From assembly GCF_030272895.1 (NCBI RefSeq), contig NZ_JALRNF010000024.1, forward strand, positions 28,057 through 92,056: DNA of 64,000 nt, written 5' to 3'. Positions 8,818 through 17,919 of the stretch are shown one piece after another (the stretch's first letter is position 1; every line of letters begins with the position of its first letter). The position numbers were made by a program, and so were the translations under genes. Below the pieces are notes generated by a model. It saw only the letters and a program-made list of their open reading frames with translations. It was not told the DNA's origin and ran no database searches. Origin of the DNA: Pseudomonas sp. BGr12 (lineage in GTDB: Bacteria; Pseudomonadota; Gammaproteobacteria; Pseudomonadales; Pseudomonadaceae).

Positions 8818-8888
8818 GTGGGAGCGAGCTTGCCTCGCGATTGCGATTTGCCCGACAAAACGCAATCGCGGGGCAAGCCCGCTCCCAC
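8818..8888. repeat. inverted pair of REP sequences (REPIN-like)
   Basis: GTGGGAGCGAGCTTGCC and its inverse partner GGGGCAAGCCCGCTCCCAC flank a short spacer just after the porin stop. A T7 run follows at 8894-8900, so the folded pair may also stop transcription from the porin gene. Confidence 0.85.
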
Positions 8889-8928
8889 TGGGCTTTTTTT
8901 CGCGCGCCTGACGAGGCAGACTGCGCCA

Positions 8929-10053
8929 ATGCCTACCCTGACCTTGTCTCACCTCGCCGATCTTGCCCCACAGCACTGGGATGCCCTGGTGCCGGGGGAG
9001 CAACCCTTTTTGCGCCATGCCTTCCTGAGCAGCCTGGAAGACAGTGGCAGCGTTTCTTCGCGCACAGGCTGGACTCCGGCCCATCGGTTGTTGACCGATA
9101 CCGCGGGTCAGTTACTGGCCGCGTTGCCGGCCTATGTGAAGAGCCATTCCTATGGCGAGTATGTCTTCGACCATGGCTGGGCTGATGCCTGCGAGCGGGC
9201 GGGAATTGCGTACTACCCGAAACTGCTTTGCGCCGTGCCGTTTTCCCCGGTGACCGGTGCGCGGCTGCTGGGTAATCCCGAGGCGGCCGCCGAGCTGGTC
9301 GACCAGCTGACTGCAGAATTGTTCGAGCAGGGGCTGTCAGGCGCTCACATCAATTTCACCGATGAGCACGGCGATGCCGTGATGCGGGGGCGTGAGGGCT
9401 GGATGGAGCGCCTTGGCTGTCAGTTTCACTGGCGCAACCAGGGCTACCGGGACTTCCAGGACTTCCTCGACAGCCTCAGCTCGCGCAAGCGCAAGCAGAT
9501 GCGCAAGGAGCGTGAGCAGGTGGCGGGGCAGGGAATCGAATTTCGCTGGTACCGCGGCGATGAGCTGAGCGAGGCACAGTGGGACTTCGTCTTTGCCTGC
9601 TATGCCAATACCTACGCCGTGCGCCGTCGTGCGCCGTACCTGACGCGCTCGTTCTTCAGCCTGCTGGCCGAGCGCATGCCTCAAGCGATCCGGGTGGTCA
9701 TGGCGCGCCAGGCCGGACGCGACGTGGCCATGGCCTTCAGCCTGGTGGGCGGCGACAGCCTGTATGGCCGCTACTGGGGCTGTGTGGATGAATTCGACCG
9801 GCTGCATTTCGAAACCTGCTTCTACCAGGGCATGGACTTCGCCATCGCCGAAGGCCTGCAGCGCTTCGATGCCGGGGCGCAGGGCGAGCACAAGCTGATC
9901 CGGGGCTTTGAGCCGGTGATTACCCGCTCCTGGCATTACCTGCTGCACCCGGGCTTGCGCCGGGCGGTGGTGGAGTTCCTTGAACAGGAGCGGGCGGGGG
10001 TGATGGCGTATGCCGAGGAGGCCAGGGCGGCGTTGCCGTACCGCCAGGCTTGA
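8929..10053 (+). CDS. GNAT family N-acetyltransferase (COG3146 / DUF482)
   Basis: A 374-residue protein. The frame is open further upstream, but that part is REP-derived sequence, so the ATG at 8929 (MPTLTLSHLADL) is chosen. The sequence matches the widespread COG3146 family, sometimes named peptidogalycan biosynthesis protein, with features such as LRHAFLSSLEDSGSV near the start, the basic helix SSRKRKQMRKERE in the middle and GDSLYGRYWGC later. These proteins have a double GNAT fold related to FemABX aminoacyltransferases; their substrate is unknown. The gene stands alone between two REP pairs. Confidence 0.85.
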   Translation: MPTLTLSHLADLAPQHWDALVPGEQPFLRHAFLSSLEDSGSVSSRTGWTPAHRLLTDTAGQLLAALPAYVKSHSYGEYVFDHGWADACERAGIAYYPKLLCAVPFSPVTGARLLGNPEAAAELVDQLTAELFEQGLSGAHINFTDEHGDAVMRGREGWMERLGCQFHWRNQGYRDFQDFLDSLSSRKRKQMRKEREQVAGQGIEFRWYRGDELSEAQWDFVFACYANTYAVRRRAPYLTRSFFSLLAERMPQAIRVVMARQAGRDVAMAFSLVGGDSLYGRYWGCVDEFDRLHFETCFYQGMDFAIAEGLQRFDAGAQGEHKLIRGFEPVITRSWHYLLHPGLRRAVVEFLEQERAGVMAYAEEARAALPYRQA

Positions 10054-10059
10054 TGACCC

Positions 10060-10137
10060 TGTGGGAGTGGCGGTGCGACGATTCGACTTGCCCCGCGATG
10101 TGGTGTGACGCAATCGCGGGGCAAGCCCGCTCCCACA
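10060..10137. repeat. REP pair between convergent genes
   Basis: Two inverted REP copies, the left one partly degenerate (GTGGGAGTGGCGG) and the right one canonical (GGGGCAAGCCCGCTCCCAC). They lie between the acetyltransferase gene and the convergent ABC transporter gene and probably serve as a bidirectional 3'-end structure. Confidence 0.8.
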
Positions 10138-10156
10138 GTTCGCTCCTACAGGTGCT

Positions 10157-11989
10157 TCAATCGATACCGACAAACCCGCCAGTCTGGTGATGCCACAATC
10201 GGGCATACAGCCCCTGGTGAGCGAGCAGCTCGGCATGGCTGCCCATCTCGACGATCCGCCCCTTTTCCAGCACCACCAGGCGATCCATGCGGGCAATGGT
10301 CGACAGGCGGTGGGCGATGGCTATCACGGTCTTGCCCTTCATCAGGGTTTCCAGGCTTTCCTGGATCGCCGCCTCGACTTCCGAATCCAGCGCCGAGGTC
10401 GCCTCGTCCATGATCAGGATCGGCGCGTTTTTCAGCAGTACCCGGGCAATGGCGATGCGCTGGCGCTGGCCGCCGGACAGCTTGACCCCGCGCTCACCGA
10501 CATGGGCATCGAAGCCGGTGCGGCCCTGGGCGTCGGACAATTGCGGAATGAACTCGTCGGCCCGCGCCCGGCGTACTGCTTCCCACAACGCGGCTTCGCT
10601 GGCATCCGGGCGTCCGTACAACAGGTTGTCGCGGATCGAGCGGTGCAGCAGCGAGGTGTCCTGGGTGATCATGCCGATCTGCGCACGCAGGCTGGCCTGG
10701 GTCACCCGGGCGATGTCCTGGCCATCGATCAGGATGCGCCCGCTTTCCAGGTCGTACAGGCGCAGCAGCAGATTGACCAGGGTCGATTTACCAGCACCTG
10801 ACGGGCCGATCAGGCCGATTTTTTCGCCGGGGCGAATGTCCAGGTTCAGGCCGTCGATGACCCGGCTTCCCTTGCCGTAGTGAAAGCCCACGTTCTCGAA
10901 CTTGACCGCACCGCGTTCGACCTTGAGCGCCGGGGCGTTCGGCACATCGGTGACGGTGACCGGCTGGGCGATGGTCTGCAGGCCATCCTGGACCATACCG
11001 ATGTTTTCGAAGATGCCATTGACCACCCACATGATCCAGCCGGACATGTTGACGATGCGGATCACCAGGCCGGTGGCCAGGGCAATGGCACCGACCGTGA
11101 TCAGCGACTGGGTCCACAGCCACAGGGCCAGGCCCGTGGTGGTGACGATCAGCAGGCCGTTGAGGCTGGTGATGACCACGTCCATGCTGGTGACCACCCG
11201 GGCGGCGAGCTGGGTCTTCTCGGTCTGCTCGCTGATGGCATCGCGGGCGTACTGTTGTTCGTGTTCGGTATGGGCGAACAGCTTGAGGGTAGCGATGTTG
11301 GTGTAGCCGTCGACGATCCGCCCCATGAGCTTGGAGCGGGCGTCCGAGGAGATCACCGAGCGTTCCTTGACCCGTGGCACGAAGTAGTAGAGCGCGCCGA
11401 TGTAGCTGGCGATCCAGGCGAGCAGCGGCAGCATCAGGCGCCAGTCGGCTTCGAAGAACAGCACCAGCGAGCTGATGGCATAGATCAGCACATGCCAGAG
11501 GGCATCCACGGCCTGGACCGCCGAGTCGCGCAGCGAGTTGCCGGTCTGCATGATGCGCTGGGCGATACGTCCGGCAAAGTCGCTCTGGAAGAAGTTCAGG
11601 CTCTGCTTGAGCACGAAGGTGTGGTTCTGCCAGCGGATCATGCTGGTCATGCCCGGGCTGATGGTCTGGTGCACCAGCAGGTCATGCAGGGCGAGAAACA
11701 CCGGGCGCAGGATCAGCGCCACGACCAGCATCCACAGCAGCTCGCCGGCGTGGTCGCTGAAAAAGTTGCTGGAAGGGGTGCCCTGGGCCAGGTCGATGAT
11801 CCGGCTCAGGTAACTGAACAGCGCCACTTCGATCAGCGCGCCGATAAAACCGATCACCAGTAGCGCGGCAAAGCTGGGCCAGACCTGGCGCAGGTAGTAC
11901 AGGTAAAACGGCCAGACCGTGCTGGGCGGCGCCGCCGTGGGCGCCTCACGGAAGATATCGATCAACTTTTCGAAACGGCGGAACAGCAT
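10157..11989 (-). CDS. ABC transporter, fused permease and ATP-binding protein (PA3228-like)
   Basis: A 610-residue half-transporter of the exporter (MsbA/lipid A exporter-like) type. The N-terminal membrane domain (residues about 30-330) has six predicted helices. The nucleotide-binding domain has Walker A GPSGAGKST near residue 395, signature LSGGQRQR near 503 and Walker B ILIMDEATSALD near 525. It is the last gene of a minus-strand run: LysR regulator, alpha/beta hydrolase, ppiA, then this gene. P. aeruginosa has the same order (PA3225-PA3228). The PA3228 region has been linked to antibiotic tolerance and quorum-sensing signals, but the substrate is not evident here. It probably works as a homodimer in the inner membrane. 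Confidence 0.92.
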   Translation of the reverse strand: MLFRRFEKLIDIFREAPTAAPPSTVWPFYLYYLRQVWPSFAALLVIGFIGALIEVALFSYLSRIIDLAQGTPSSNFFSDHAGELLWMLVVALILRPVFLALHDLLVHQTISPGMTSMIRWQNHTFVLKQSLNFFQSDFAGRIAQRIMQTGNSLRDSAVQAVDALWHVLIYAISSLVLFFEADWRLMLPLLAWIASYIGALYYFVPRVKERSVISSDARSKLMGRIVDGYTNIATLKLFAHTEHEQQYARDAISEQTEKTQLAARVVTSMDVVITSLNGLLIVTTTGLALWLWTQSLITVGAIALATGLVIRIVNMSGWIMWVVNGIFENIGMVQDGLQTIAQPVTVTDVPNAPALKVERGAVKFENVGFHYGKGSRVIDGLNLDIRPGEKIGLIGPSGAGKSTLVNLLLRLYDLESGRILIDGQDIARVTQASLRAQIGMITQDTSLLHRSIRDNLLYGRPDASEAALWEAVRRARADEFIPQLSDAQGRTGFDAHVGERGVKLSGGQRQRIAIARVLLKNAPILIMDEATSALDSEVEAAIQESLETLMKGKTVIAIAHRLSTIARMDRLVVLEKGRIVEMGSHAELLAHQGLYARLWHHQTGGFVGID

Positions 11990-12057
11990 GGAAAGGGTAA
12001 CTCCTGTCTGGTTCGACCTTAAGGCCTGGGGTCACGTCCCTGTGAGCCCCCGGTGTT

Positions 12058-12615
12058 TCAGTCGATGCGTTTGGCCGACTTGATGTAGACCGGATCGGCC
12101 GGTACGTCGCGCATGCCTCTCTTTACGGTGGTCGGCGAGTTGACGATCTGGTCGACCACCTCCATGCCTTTGGTCACCTTGCCGAACACGGCATAGCCGC
12201 GGTCGCGGCCCGGGTTGAGGAAATCGTTATCGGCAACGTTGATGAAGAACTGGCTGGTAGCCGAGTTGGGGTCGGAGGTGCGTGCCATGGCCAGCGTGCC
12301 ACGGACGTTGTGCAGGCCATTGCTGGCTTCGTTCGTGATCGGCGCCTTGGTTTCCTTCTGCGACATCTGATCAGTAAAGCCGCCACCCTGGACCATGAAG
12401 CCCGGGATCACCCGATGGAAAATGGTGTTGTTGTAGAAGCCGCTGTCCACGTATTCGAGGAAGTTCTTGCTGCTGATCGGCGCCTTGACCGGGTCCAGTT
12501 CCACTTCGATCGGGCCGAAGCTGGTGTCCAGCAGGACATGGGGCGCTTTGTCGGCCGCCATCAGGCTGGTGGCGAAGACGACCGAGCAGGTGGCGAGCAT
12601 GAGTTTTTTCAGCAT
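12058..12615 (-). CDS. ppiA: periplasmic peptidyl-prolyl cis-trans isomerase A (cyclophilin)
   Basis: 185 residues with an N-terminal signal peptide ([20 protein letters not shown]), so exported. The cyclophilin core is clear: [14 protein letters not shown] (catalytic Arg), then LAMART and [14 protein letters not shown], and [15 protein letters not shown]. Cyclophilins catalyse isomerisation of X-Pro bonds during protein folding. The ATG at 12615 overlaps the end of the upstream hydrolase gene by 7 bp, so the two are translationally coupled. The frame continues upstream as a shadow inside the hydrolase gene and was trimmed. Confidence 0.95.
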   Translation of the reverse strand: MLKKLMLATCSVVFATSLMAADKAPHVLLDTSFGPIEVELDPVKAPISSKNFLEYVDSGFYNNTIFHRVIPGFMVQGGGFTDQMSQKETKAPITNEASNGLHNVRGTLAMARTSDPNSATSQFFINVADNDFLNPGRDRGYAVFGKVTKGMEVVDQIVNSPTTVKRGMRDVPADPVYIKSAKRID

Positions 12616-13421
12616 GGGCTCAATGTTCCTTGAGAAGTGGTGGACGCTGACAGGAAGTGCAGCAGCGTCTGGTTGAAAACCTGAGGTTGGTCCAGGGGTG
12701 TAGCGTGCCGCGAATCCTCGATCACCGCCAGTCGCGCCTGGGGAATCAGGCGGACATAGCGTTCCTTGAGTTGTATCGGGGTGTAATCCTGGTCGGCGGT
12801 GATCACCAGGGTAGGACAGCTGATCTGCGCCAGGCGTTCGCTGACGCCCCAGCCGACGATGGCATCGAAACTGGCAAGGTAGGCGCGCTTGTCGTTCTGG
12901 GCCCAGCGCTGGGCCATCTTGCGCCGCAGTTCGGCCTGTTCGGGCTTGGGGAACAGGCGCGCGGCCAGGCCCTTGCCGATGGCTTCCAGGCTCAGCAGGC
13001 GGGCCATGGCCCAACGCTTGGCCCACCAGATCCAGTCGCTGCGGGTGCGGCGCTTGACCTCCGGGGCACTGTTGACGATGCACAGGCTGCGCAGCCATTC
13101 GGGATGATCGACGGCGAACTGAAAGCCCACCATGCCGCCCATGGACAGGCCGACCAGGTGCACGGGGCCGGTCTGCAACTGTTCGAGCAACGCCAGCAGG
13201 TCGGCGCTGAACGAGGCGATGCTGTAGCGCTCGCGGGGTTTGTCGGAGCGGCCGTGGCCGCGGATGTCCATCAGAATCACCCGGTAATGCCGAGCCAGGT
13301 CCGGCACCTGCATTTCCCAGTCCCGGGTGCTGGATCCCAGGCCGTGCAGCAGCACCAGCGGCTCGCCCTGGCCGTATTCCTCGTAGTGCAGCGAACAACC
13401 TTCATGTTCGAAATAGGCCAT
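12609..13421 (-). CDS. alpha/beta fold hydrolase (PA3226-like)
   Basis: A 270-residue single-domain alpha/beta hydrolase. The oxyanion motif LLHGLGSS is near residue 25, the nucleophile elbow GLSMGG (Ser) near residue 94, the acid is probably the Asp in [10 protein letters not shown], and the catalytic His lies in [12 protein letters not shown]. The family includes esterases, lactonases and C-C bond hydrolases, so the substrate is open. It is the second gene of a probable operon, 14 bp after the LysR-type regulator and overlapping ppiA. Confidence 0.9.
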   Translation of the reverse strand: MAYFEHEGCSLHYEEYGQGEPLVLLHGLGSSTRDWEMQVPDLARHYRVILMDIRGHGRSDKPRERYSIASFSADLLALLEQLQTGPVHLVGLSMGGMVGFQFAVDHPEWLRSLCIVNSAPEVKRRTRSDWIWWAKRWAMARLLSLEAIGKGLAARLFPKPEQAELRRKMAQRWAQNDKRAYLASFDAIVGWGVSERLAQISCPTLVITADQDYTPIQLKERYVRLIPQARLAVIEDSRHATPLDQPQVFNQTLLHFLSASTTSQGTLSPC

Positions 13422-13435
13422 GGGCGTGATTCCTG

Positions 13436-14359
13436 TCAGGCTTGGGCGGGGGCGGCGAAGGGGACGTCCAGCGGCGCGGTGTCGAAGTTGCGCAGCAACT
13501 CGATGAGAATCTGCGTGGCCGGACCCAGGGGTTTGTCCTTGTTCGAATAAAGGTAGAACAGTGGATGGCGACTGCCACCCTGATCCAGCGGCAGGGGCTT
13601 GAGCAGGCCTTCGCGCAGTTCCCGTTCGATCAGGTGGCGCGGCAGCCAGGCAAAGCCCAGGCCGCTGCTGACGAAGGTTGCAGCGGTGGCCAGGCTGCCC
13701 ACGGTCCAGCGTTGTTCGGCGCCCAGCCAGCCAACGTCGCGGGGTTGCGCACGGCCCGAGTCGCGGATCACCACCTGCAGTTGGCTTTCCAGGTCCTGGA
13801 AGCTCAGCTCGCGGCCCAGGCGGTGCAGGCTGTGTTCCGGGTGGGCGACGGCGACGAACTCGACCGAACTGAGTTCGGTGCCCAGGTAGCCGGAAATATT
13901 GAAGCCGCTGATGGCAAGATCGGCGATGCCTTCATGCAGCACCTCCTCGACCCCGGACAGCACCTCTTCGCGCAGGCGTACCCGGCAGCCACGGCTTTGC
14001 GGCATGAAGGCGCTCAGGGCGCGGACCAGGCGGGCGTTGGGGTAGGCAGCATCGACCACCAGGCGCACCTCGGCTTCCCAGCCCTGTTCCATGTGGTGGG
14101 CCAGGTCTTCCAGCTGGCTGGCCTGTTTGACCAGTTGCCGCGAGCGGCGCAGCAGCACGTTGCCGGCTTCGGTCAGCACCGCTTTGCGTCCGTCGATGCG
14201 CAGCAGTGGCACTCCCAGCTGGTCCTGCATGCGCGCCACGGTATAGCTGACCGAGGATTGCGAGCGGTGTAGCGCTTCTGCCGCCTGGGCGAAACCACCG
14301 TGGTCGACCACTGCCTGGAGGGTCCGCCACTGATCCAGGGTAACGCGCGGCGCTTTCAT
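13436..14359 (-). CDS. LysR-type transcriptional regulator (PA3225-like)
   Basis: 307 residues. The N-terminal winged helix-turn-helix is at about residues 8-66 (QAVVDHGGFAQAAEALHRSQSSVSYTVARMQDQLG), followed by a periplasmic-binding-protein-like effector domain. It heads the minus-strand hydrolase-ppiA-ABC operon and is divergent, by 49 bp, from a small secreted protein gene. The nearby azoreductase gene has an LTTR-like palindrome in its promoter, so it may be a target. PA3225 of P. aeruginosa is known as a repressor affecting efflux and resistance; similar action here is inference. Confidence 0.92.
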   Translation of the reverse strand: MKAPRVTLDQWRTLQAVVDHGGFAQAAEALHRSQSSVSYTVARMQDQLGVPLLRIDGRKAVLTEAGNVLLRRSRQLVKQASQLEDLAHHMEQGWEAEVRLVVDAAYPNARLVRALSAFMPQSRGCRVRLREEVLSGVEEVLHEGIADLAISGFNISGYLGTELSSVEFVAVAHPEHSLHRLGRELSFQDLESQLQVVIRDSGRAQPRDVGWLGAEQRWTVGSLATAATFVSSGLGFAWLPRHLIERELREGLLKPLPLDQGGSRHPLFYLYSNKDKPLGPATQILIELLRNFDTAPLDVPFAAPAQA

Positions 14360-14408
14360 CTTCGGCTCCTGTTGTCCTAAGCTGGCGCTCTTTCATGGAG
14401 AGCGTCGA

Positions 14409-14723
14409 ATGAAGAAATGTTTTGCAGTACTGCTGGCCCTGCTTCCGCTCACCGCGCTGGCGTACCCCATCGATGTGGAAAAGACCATCGAAGGCGTCAA
14501 GATCGACTACGTCACCTACGACACCGACCGCGACATCGGCTCGATCACCGTGAACAACTATGGTGACGTCGCCGCCCAGTGCAAGGTGACCTTCCGCAAC
14601 GGGCCGGAAGCCCCGCGGGTGCGTCGTGTGCAGGTACCGGCGAAGAAAAGCGTCGATGCCACCGCCAAGTTCAACCGCGAAATCATCAAGCTGCGCATCG
14701 CCCTGAGCTGCAAACCGCAGTAG
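14409..14723 (+). CDS. small exported protein of unknown function (PA3224-like)
   Basis: 104 residues with a signal peptide (MKKCFAVLLALLPLTALA) and a mature part of mixed beta character containing two cysteines (AQCKVTF and ALSCKPQ) that could form a disulfide in the periplasm. The family is conserved in Pseudomonas between the LysR gene and the azoreductase gene. I recall that some database entries call such proteins 3-phosphoglycerate kinase; nothing in the sequence supports that. A TGGAG lies before the ATG. Function unknown. Confidence 0.82.
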   Translation: MKKCFAVLLALLPLTALAYPIDVEKTIEGVKIDYVTYDTDRDIGSITVNNYGDVAAQCKVTFRNGPEAPRVRRVQVPAKKSVDATAKFNREIIKLRIALSCKPQ

Positions 14724-14808
14724 CCAGGGGTACGACTTGCCGTTGAGGGTAGAGCATCGAGCAAATAAAACAAATTAACTGATAGATTGCACCCAGATTT
14801 TACGCTTT

Positions 14809-14831
14809 TTAATCGATCGGTCACTGATTAA
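14809..14831. promoter_or_regulatory. LysR-type binding site upstream of azoR
   Basis: Arms TTAATC and GATTAA separated by 11 bp form the T-N11-A layout of LysR-type regulator sites, 44 bp before the azoreductase start. The LysR gene at 13436-14359 is the obvious candidate regulator. Confidence 0.5.
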
Positions 14832-14874
14832 TCTTCCCTCCATCGACTGACCACATTCGCCGATGGAGGCAACC

Positions 14875-15474
14875 ATGTCCCGTGTACTCGTTATCGAAAG
14901 CAGCGCCCGCCAGCAGGATTCGATCTCCCGGCAACTGACCCGTGATTTCGTCAGCCAGTGGCAGACCGCACACCCGGCCGACGTCATCACCCAGCGTGAC
15001 CTGGCCGTCAACCCGGTCCCGCACCTGGACGCCAACCTGCTCGGTGGCTGGATGAAGCCTGCAGAGCAGCGCAGTGACGAAGAGCTCAAGGCCCTGGCCC
15101 GTTCCAACGAACTGACCGATGAAGTGCTGGCCGCCGATGTGCTGGTACTGGCCGCGCCGATGTACAACTTCACCATCCCCAGCACCCTGAAAGCCTGGCT
15201 GGACCATGTGCTGCGCGCCGGTGTCACCTTCAAGTACACCGAAACCGGTCCACAAGGCCTGCTGACCGGCAAGCGTGCCTACATCCTCACCGCGCGTGGC
15301 GGCATCCATGCTGGTGCGACCAGCGACCATCAGGAACCCTACCTGCGCCAGGTGATGGCCTTCATCGGTATCCATGACGTGACCTTCATCCATGCCGAAG
15401 GCCTGAACATGGGCGGCGACTTCCACGAGAAAGGCTTGAACCAGGCCAAGGCCCAGCTGGCTGCGGTGGCTTGA
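14875..15474 (+). CDS. azoR: FMN-dependent NADH:quinone oxidoreductase / azoreductase
   Basis: 199 residues from the ATG at 14875, preceded by GGAGG; an in-frame ATG at 14863 is too close to that site to be used. The flavodoxin-like fold is recognisable by MSRVLVIESSARQQDS at the start (phosphate loop), the FMN-binding APMYNFTIPSTLKAWLD near residue 95 and TARGGIHAG near 140. AzoR enzymes reduce quinones and azo dyes with NADH and help resist thiol or quinone stress. The position next to the PA3224-like gene fits P. aeruginosa AzoR3 (PA3223). An intrinsic terminator follows. Confidence 0.93.
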   Translation: MSRVLVIESSARQQDSISRQLTRDFVSQWQTAHPADVITQRDLAVNPVPHLDANLLGGWMKPAEQRSDEELKALARSNELTDEVLAADVLVLAAPMYNFTIPSTLKAWLDHVLRAGVTFKYTETGPQGLLTGKRAYILTARGGIHAGATSDHQEPYLRQVMAFIGIHDVTFIHAEGLNMGGDFHEKGLNQAKAQLAAVA

Positions 15475-15524
15475 GTCGCACCTGATCTTTCCCGCCTGAC
15501 ACCTGTTGCTCCTTAGGTGTACCT

Positions 15525-15549
15525 GCCCGGTCATTGACCGGGCTTTTTT
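15525..15549 (+). terminator. intrinsic terminator after azoR
   Basis: GCCCGG, a 7-nt loop, CCGGGC and a run of six T. Confidence 0.85.
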
Positions 15550-15567
15550 GTGGGCGTGAAGAAAACC

Positions 15568-15592
15568 TGTAGGAGCGGGCTTGCCCCGCGAT
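15568..15592. repeat. single REP sequence
   Basis: TGTAGGAGCGGGCTTGCCC followed by CGCGAT: one canonical REP unit between the azoR terminator and the next gene. Confidence 0.8.
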
Positions 15593-15653
15593 CACCAGTT
15601 GCCCCCACCCCCACGAAAAGCTAAGGTCGCCGCCTCCACAGCAAGGGGCAACC

Positions 15654-16532
15654 ATGGGCTATTTATTGATCGTCGCGCTGATCCAGGCGTTTTCTTTCAG
15701 CCTGATCGGCGAGTACCTGGCCGGGCAGGTCGACAGCTATTTCGCCGTGCTGGCGCGGGTGCTACTGGCGGGGCTGGTGTTCCTGCCGCTGACCCGCTGG
15801 CGCCAGGTCGAGCCTCGCTTCATGCGCTCGATGCTGCTGATCGGCGCCCTGCAATACGGCATCACCTATGTTTGCCTGTACCTGAGCTTCAGGGTGCTGA
15901 CGGTGCCGGAAGTGCTGTTGTTCACCATCCTCACCCCCTTGCATGTGACCCTGATCGAGGACGCCCTGAACCGGCGCTTCAACCCCTGGGCGTTGCTGGC
16001 TGCACTAGTGGCGGTGGCGGGGGCGGCGGTGATCCGTTTCGACAGCATCAGCCCGGACTTCTTCATGGGCTTTTTGCTGCTGCAGCTGGCCAACTTCACC
16101 TACGCCGCCGGGCAGGTGCTGTACCGCCACCTGATCGCGCGCAACCCCAGCGACTTGCCGCACTACCGACGCTTCGGCTACTTCTACCTGGGTGCCTTGC
16201 TGGTGGTGCTGCCGGCCTTCCTGGCCTTCGGCAACCGCCAGCACCTGCCCAGCACCGACGTGCAGTGGCTGGTGCTGTTGTTCCTCGGCCTGTGCCCGAC
16301 GGCGCTGGGGCTGTACTGGTGGAACAAGGGCGCTTGCCTGGTCAATGGCGCTACCCTGGCGGTGATGAACAACCTGCATGTGCCGGTGGGGCTGTTGCTC
16401 AACCTGCTGATCTGGAACCAGCACGAGCCCCTGGGCAGGCTGTTCATCGGTGGCGCGGTGATCCTCGCTTCGCTATGGCTCGGCCGTCTCGGCACTGAGC
16501 GTGCGGTGCTGGCCGGGCAGGGTCGCGGGTAG
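15654..16532 (+). CDS. EamA/DMT family transporter (carboxylate/amino acid/amine exporter type)
   Basis: 292 residues with about ten hydrophobic segments arranged as two EamA repeats, typical of the drug/metabolite transporter superfamily. The N-terminus has no leader (MGYLLIVALIQAFSFSLIGEYLAG). It resembles the subgroup annotated as carboxylate/amino acid/amine transporter; substrate unknown. The last 60 bp overlap the 3' end of the convergent mechanosensitive channel gene, so the two transcripts are complementary there. It may occupy the PA3222 position next to azoR. Confidence 0.88.
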   Translation: MGYLLIVALIQAFSFSLIGEYLAGQVDSYFAVLARVLLAGLVFLPLTRWRQVEPRFMRSMLLIGALQYGITYVCLYLSFRVLTVPEVLLFTILTPLHVTLIEDALNRRFNPWALLAALVAVAGAAVIRFDSISPDFFMGFLLLQLANFTYAAGQVLYRHLIARNPSDLPHYRRFGYFYLGALLVVLPAFLAFGNRQHLPSTDVQWLVLLFLGLCPTALGLYWWNKGACLVNGATLAVMNNLHVPVGLLLNLLIWNQHEPLGRLFIGGAVILASLWLGRLGTERAVLAGQGRG

Positions 16533-17774
16533 CAGGCCGGCGCGCAGGTCGTTGCCGCTGGGTTGCTGGTACAGGCTCAGGCCGAACTCCGGCATCACCG
16601 CCAGCAGGTAGTCGAAGATGTCGCCCTGGATGCGTTCGTAGTCAGCCCACACGGTGGTGCGGGTGAAGCAGTAGATCTCCAGCGGCACGCCTTGGGCGGT
16701 GGTCTGCATCTGGCGGACCATGCAGGTCATATTCGGCTGGATGTCCGGGTGGCTCTTAAGATAAGCCAGGGCATAGGCGCGGAAGGTGCCGATGTTGGTC
16801 ATCCGTCGGCGGTTGGCGGACAGCTCGGCGACGTTGCCCTGGGCCTCGTTCCAGCTCTTGAGCTCGTTGCGCTTGCGGGCGATGTAGTCGCTCAGCAGAC
16901 GCACTTCACCCAGGCGCTGCTCCTCGTCGGGGCGCAGGAAGCGCACGCCGCCGGCGTCGATGAACAGGCTGCGCTTGATTCGCCGCCCACCGGCCTGCTG
17001 CATGCCGCGCCAGTTCTTGAACGACTCGGACATCAGCCGCCAGGTGGGGATGGAGACGATGGTCTTGTCGAAGTTCTGCACCTTGACCGTGTGCAGGGTG
17101 ATATCCACCACATCGCCGTCGGCGCCGACCTGGGGCATCTCGATCCAGTCGCCGACCCGCAGCATGTCGTTGCTGGTCAGCTGCACGCTGGCCACGAACG
17201 ACAGCAGGGTGTCCTTGTACACCAGCAAAATGACCGCCGACATGGCACCCAGGCCCGACAGCAGCAACAGCGGCGAGCGGTCGATCAGGGTGGCGACGAT
17301 GACGATCGCGGCGAACACGAACAGCACCATCTTGGCCAGTTGCACATAACCCTTGATCGAGCGGGTGCGCGCGTGTTCGGTGCGGGCGTAGATGTCCAGC
17401 AGGGCGTCGAGCAGGGCCGAGAGGGCCAGGGTCAGGAACAGGATGGTGAACGCCAGGGCCACATTGCCGAGGAAATGCTGGCTGGTGGCGTTCAGCTCCG
17501 GCACCAGTTTCAGGCCGAACTGCACCAGCAGCGACGGGGTGGTCTGGGCCAGGCGATGGAAGACCTTGTTCTGGCGCAGGTCATTGAGCCAGTGCAGGGC
17601 CGGCTGGCGCCCCAGCAGGCGGGCGGCGTGCAGGATCAGGAAGCGCGCCACCCGGCCCAGCACCAGGGCGATCACCAGCAGTACCGTCAGGCCCAGGCCG
17701 GCGTGCAACACCGGGTGTTGGTCGAGCGTGCCCCAGAGGTCCAGGGTGTTTTGCCACATCTGTTGAATGTCCAT
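16473..17774 (-). CDS. mechanosensitive ion channel family protein (MscS/YbdG type)
   Basis: 433 residues. Several membrane segments occupy residues about 20-190. Then comes the MscS core, with the pore-lining helix and the beta domain (VGDWIEMPQVGADGDVVDITLHTVKVQNFDKTIVSIP). The long C-terminal part (FKNWRGMQQAGGRRIKRSLFID and onward) is the pattern of E. coli YbdG, a miniconductance channel subunit opened by membrane tension at mild hypo-osmotic shock. It is divergent from the DEAD-box helicase gene and overlaps the convergent EamA gene by 60 bp. Confidence 0.9.
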   Translation of the reverse strand: MDIQQMWQNTLDLWGTLDQHPVLHAGLGLTVLLVIALVLGRVARFLILHAARLLGRQPALHWLNDLRQNKVFHRLAQTTPSLLVQFGLKLVPELNATSQHFLGNVALAFTILFLTLALSALLDALLDIYARTEHARTRSIKGYVQLAKMVLFVFAAIVIVATLIDRSPLLLLSGLGAMSAVILLVYKDTLLSFVASVQLTSNDMLRVGDWIEMPQVGADGDVVDITLHTVKVQNFDKTIVSIPTWRLMSESFKNWRGMQQAGGRRIKRSLFIDAGGVRFLRPDEEQRLGEVRLLSDYIARKRNELKSWNEAQGNVAELSANRRRMTNIGTFRAYALAYLKSHPDIQPNMTCMVRQMQTTAQGVPLEIYCFTRTTVWADYERIQGDIFDYLLAVMPEFGLSLYQQPSGNDLRAGLLPATLPGQHRTLSAETAEP

Positions 17775-17919
17775 AACGCGTTGAGGAGTGTCCGTATTTC
17801 GAAAAACAGGGGGTATTAGAGCGCGGATCGACGGGCGGGGGGCAAAAGAAATTCGGCGTCGACGCCGGAAAACGTTACCCTATGCAACTGAATTTTTTGC
17901 CCATGCCCGAGGTACACCC

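Noticed and set aside
12616..13398. ppiA frame extended upstream to 13398
   Set aside because: This part is out of frame with, and antisense-independent of, a clear alpha/beta hydrolase gene on the same strand. The signal peptide starts at 12615.
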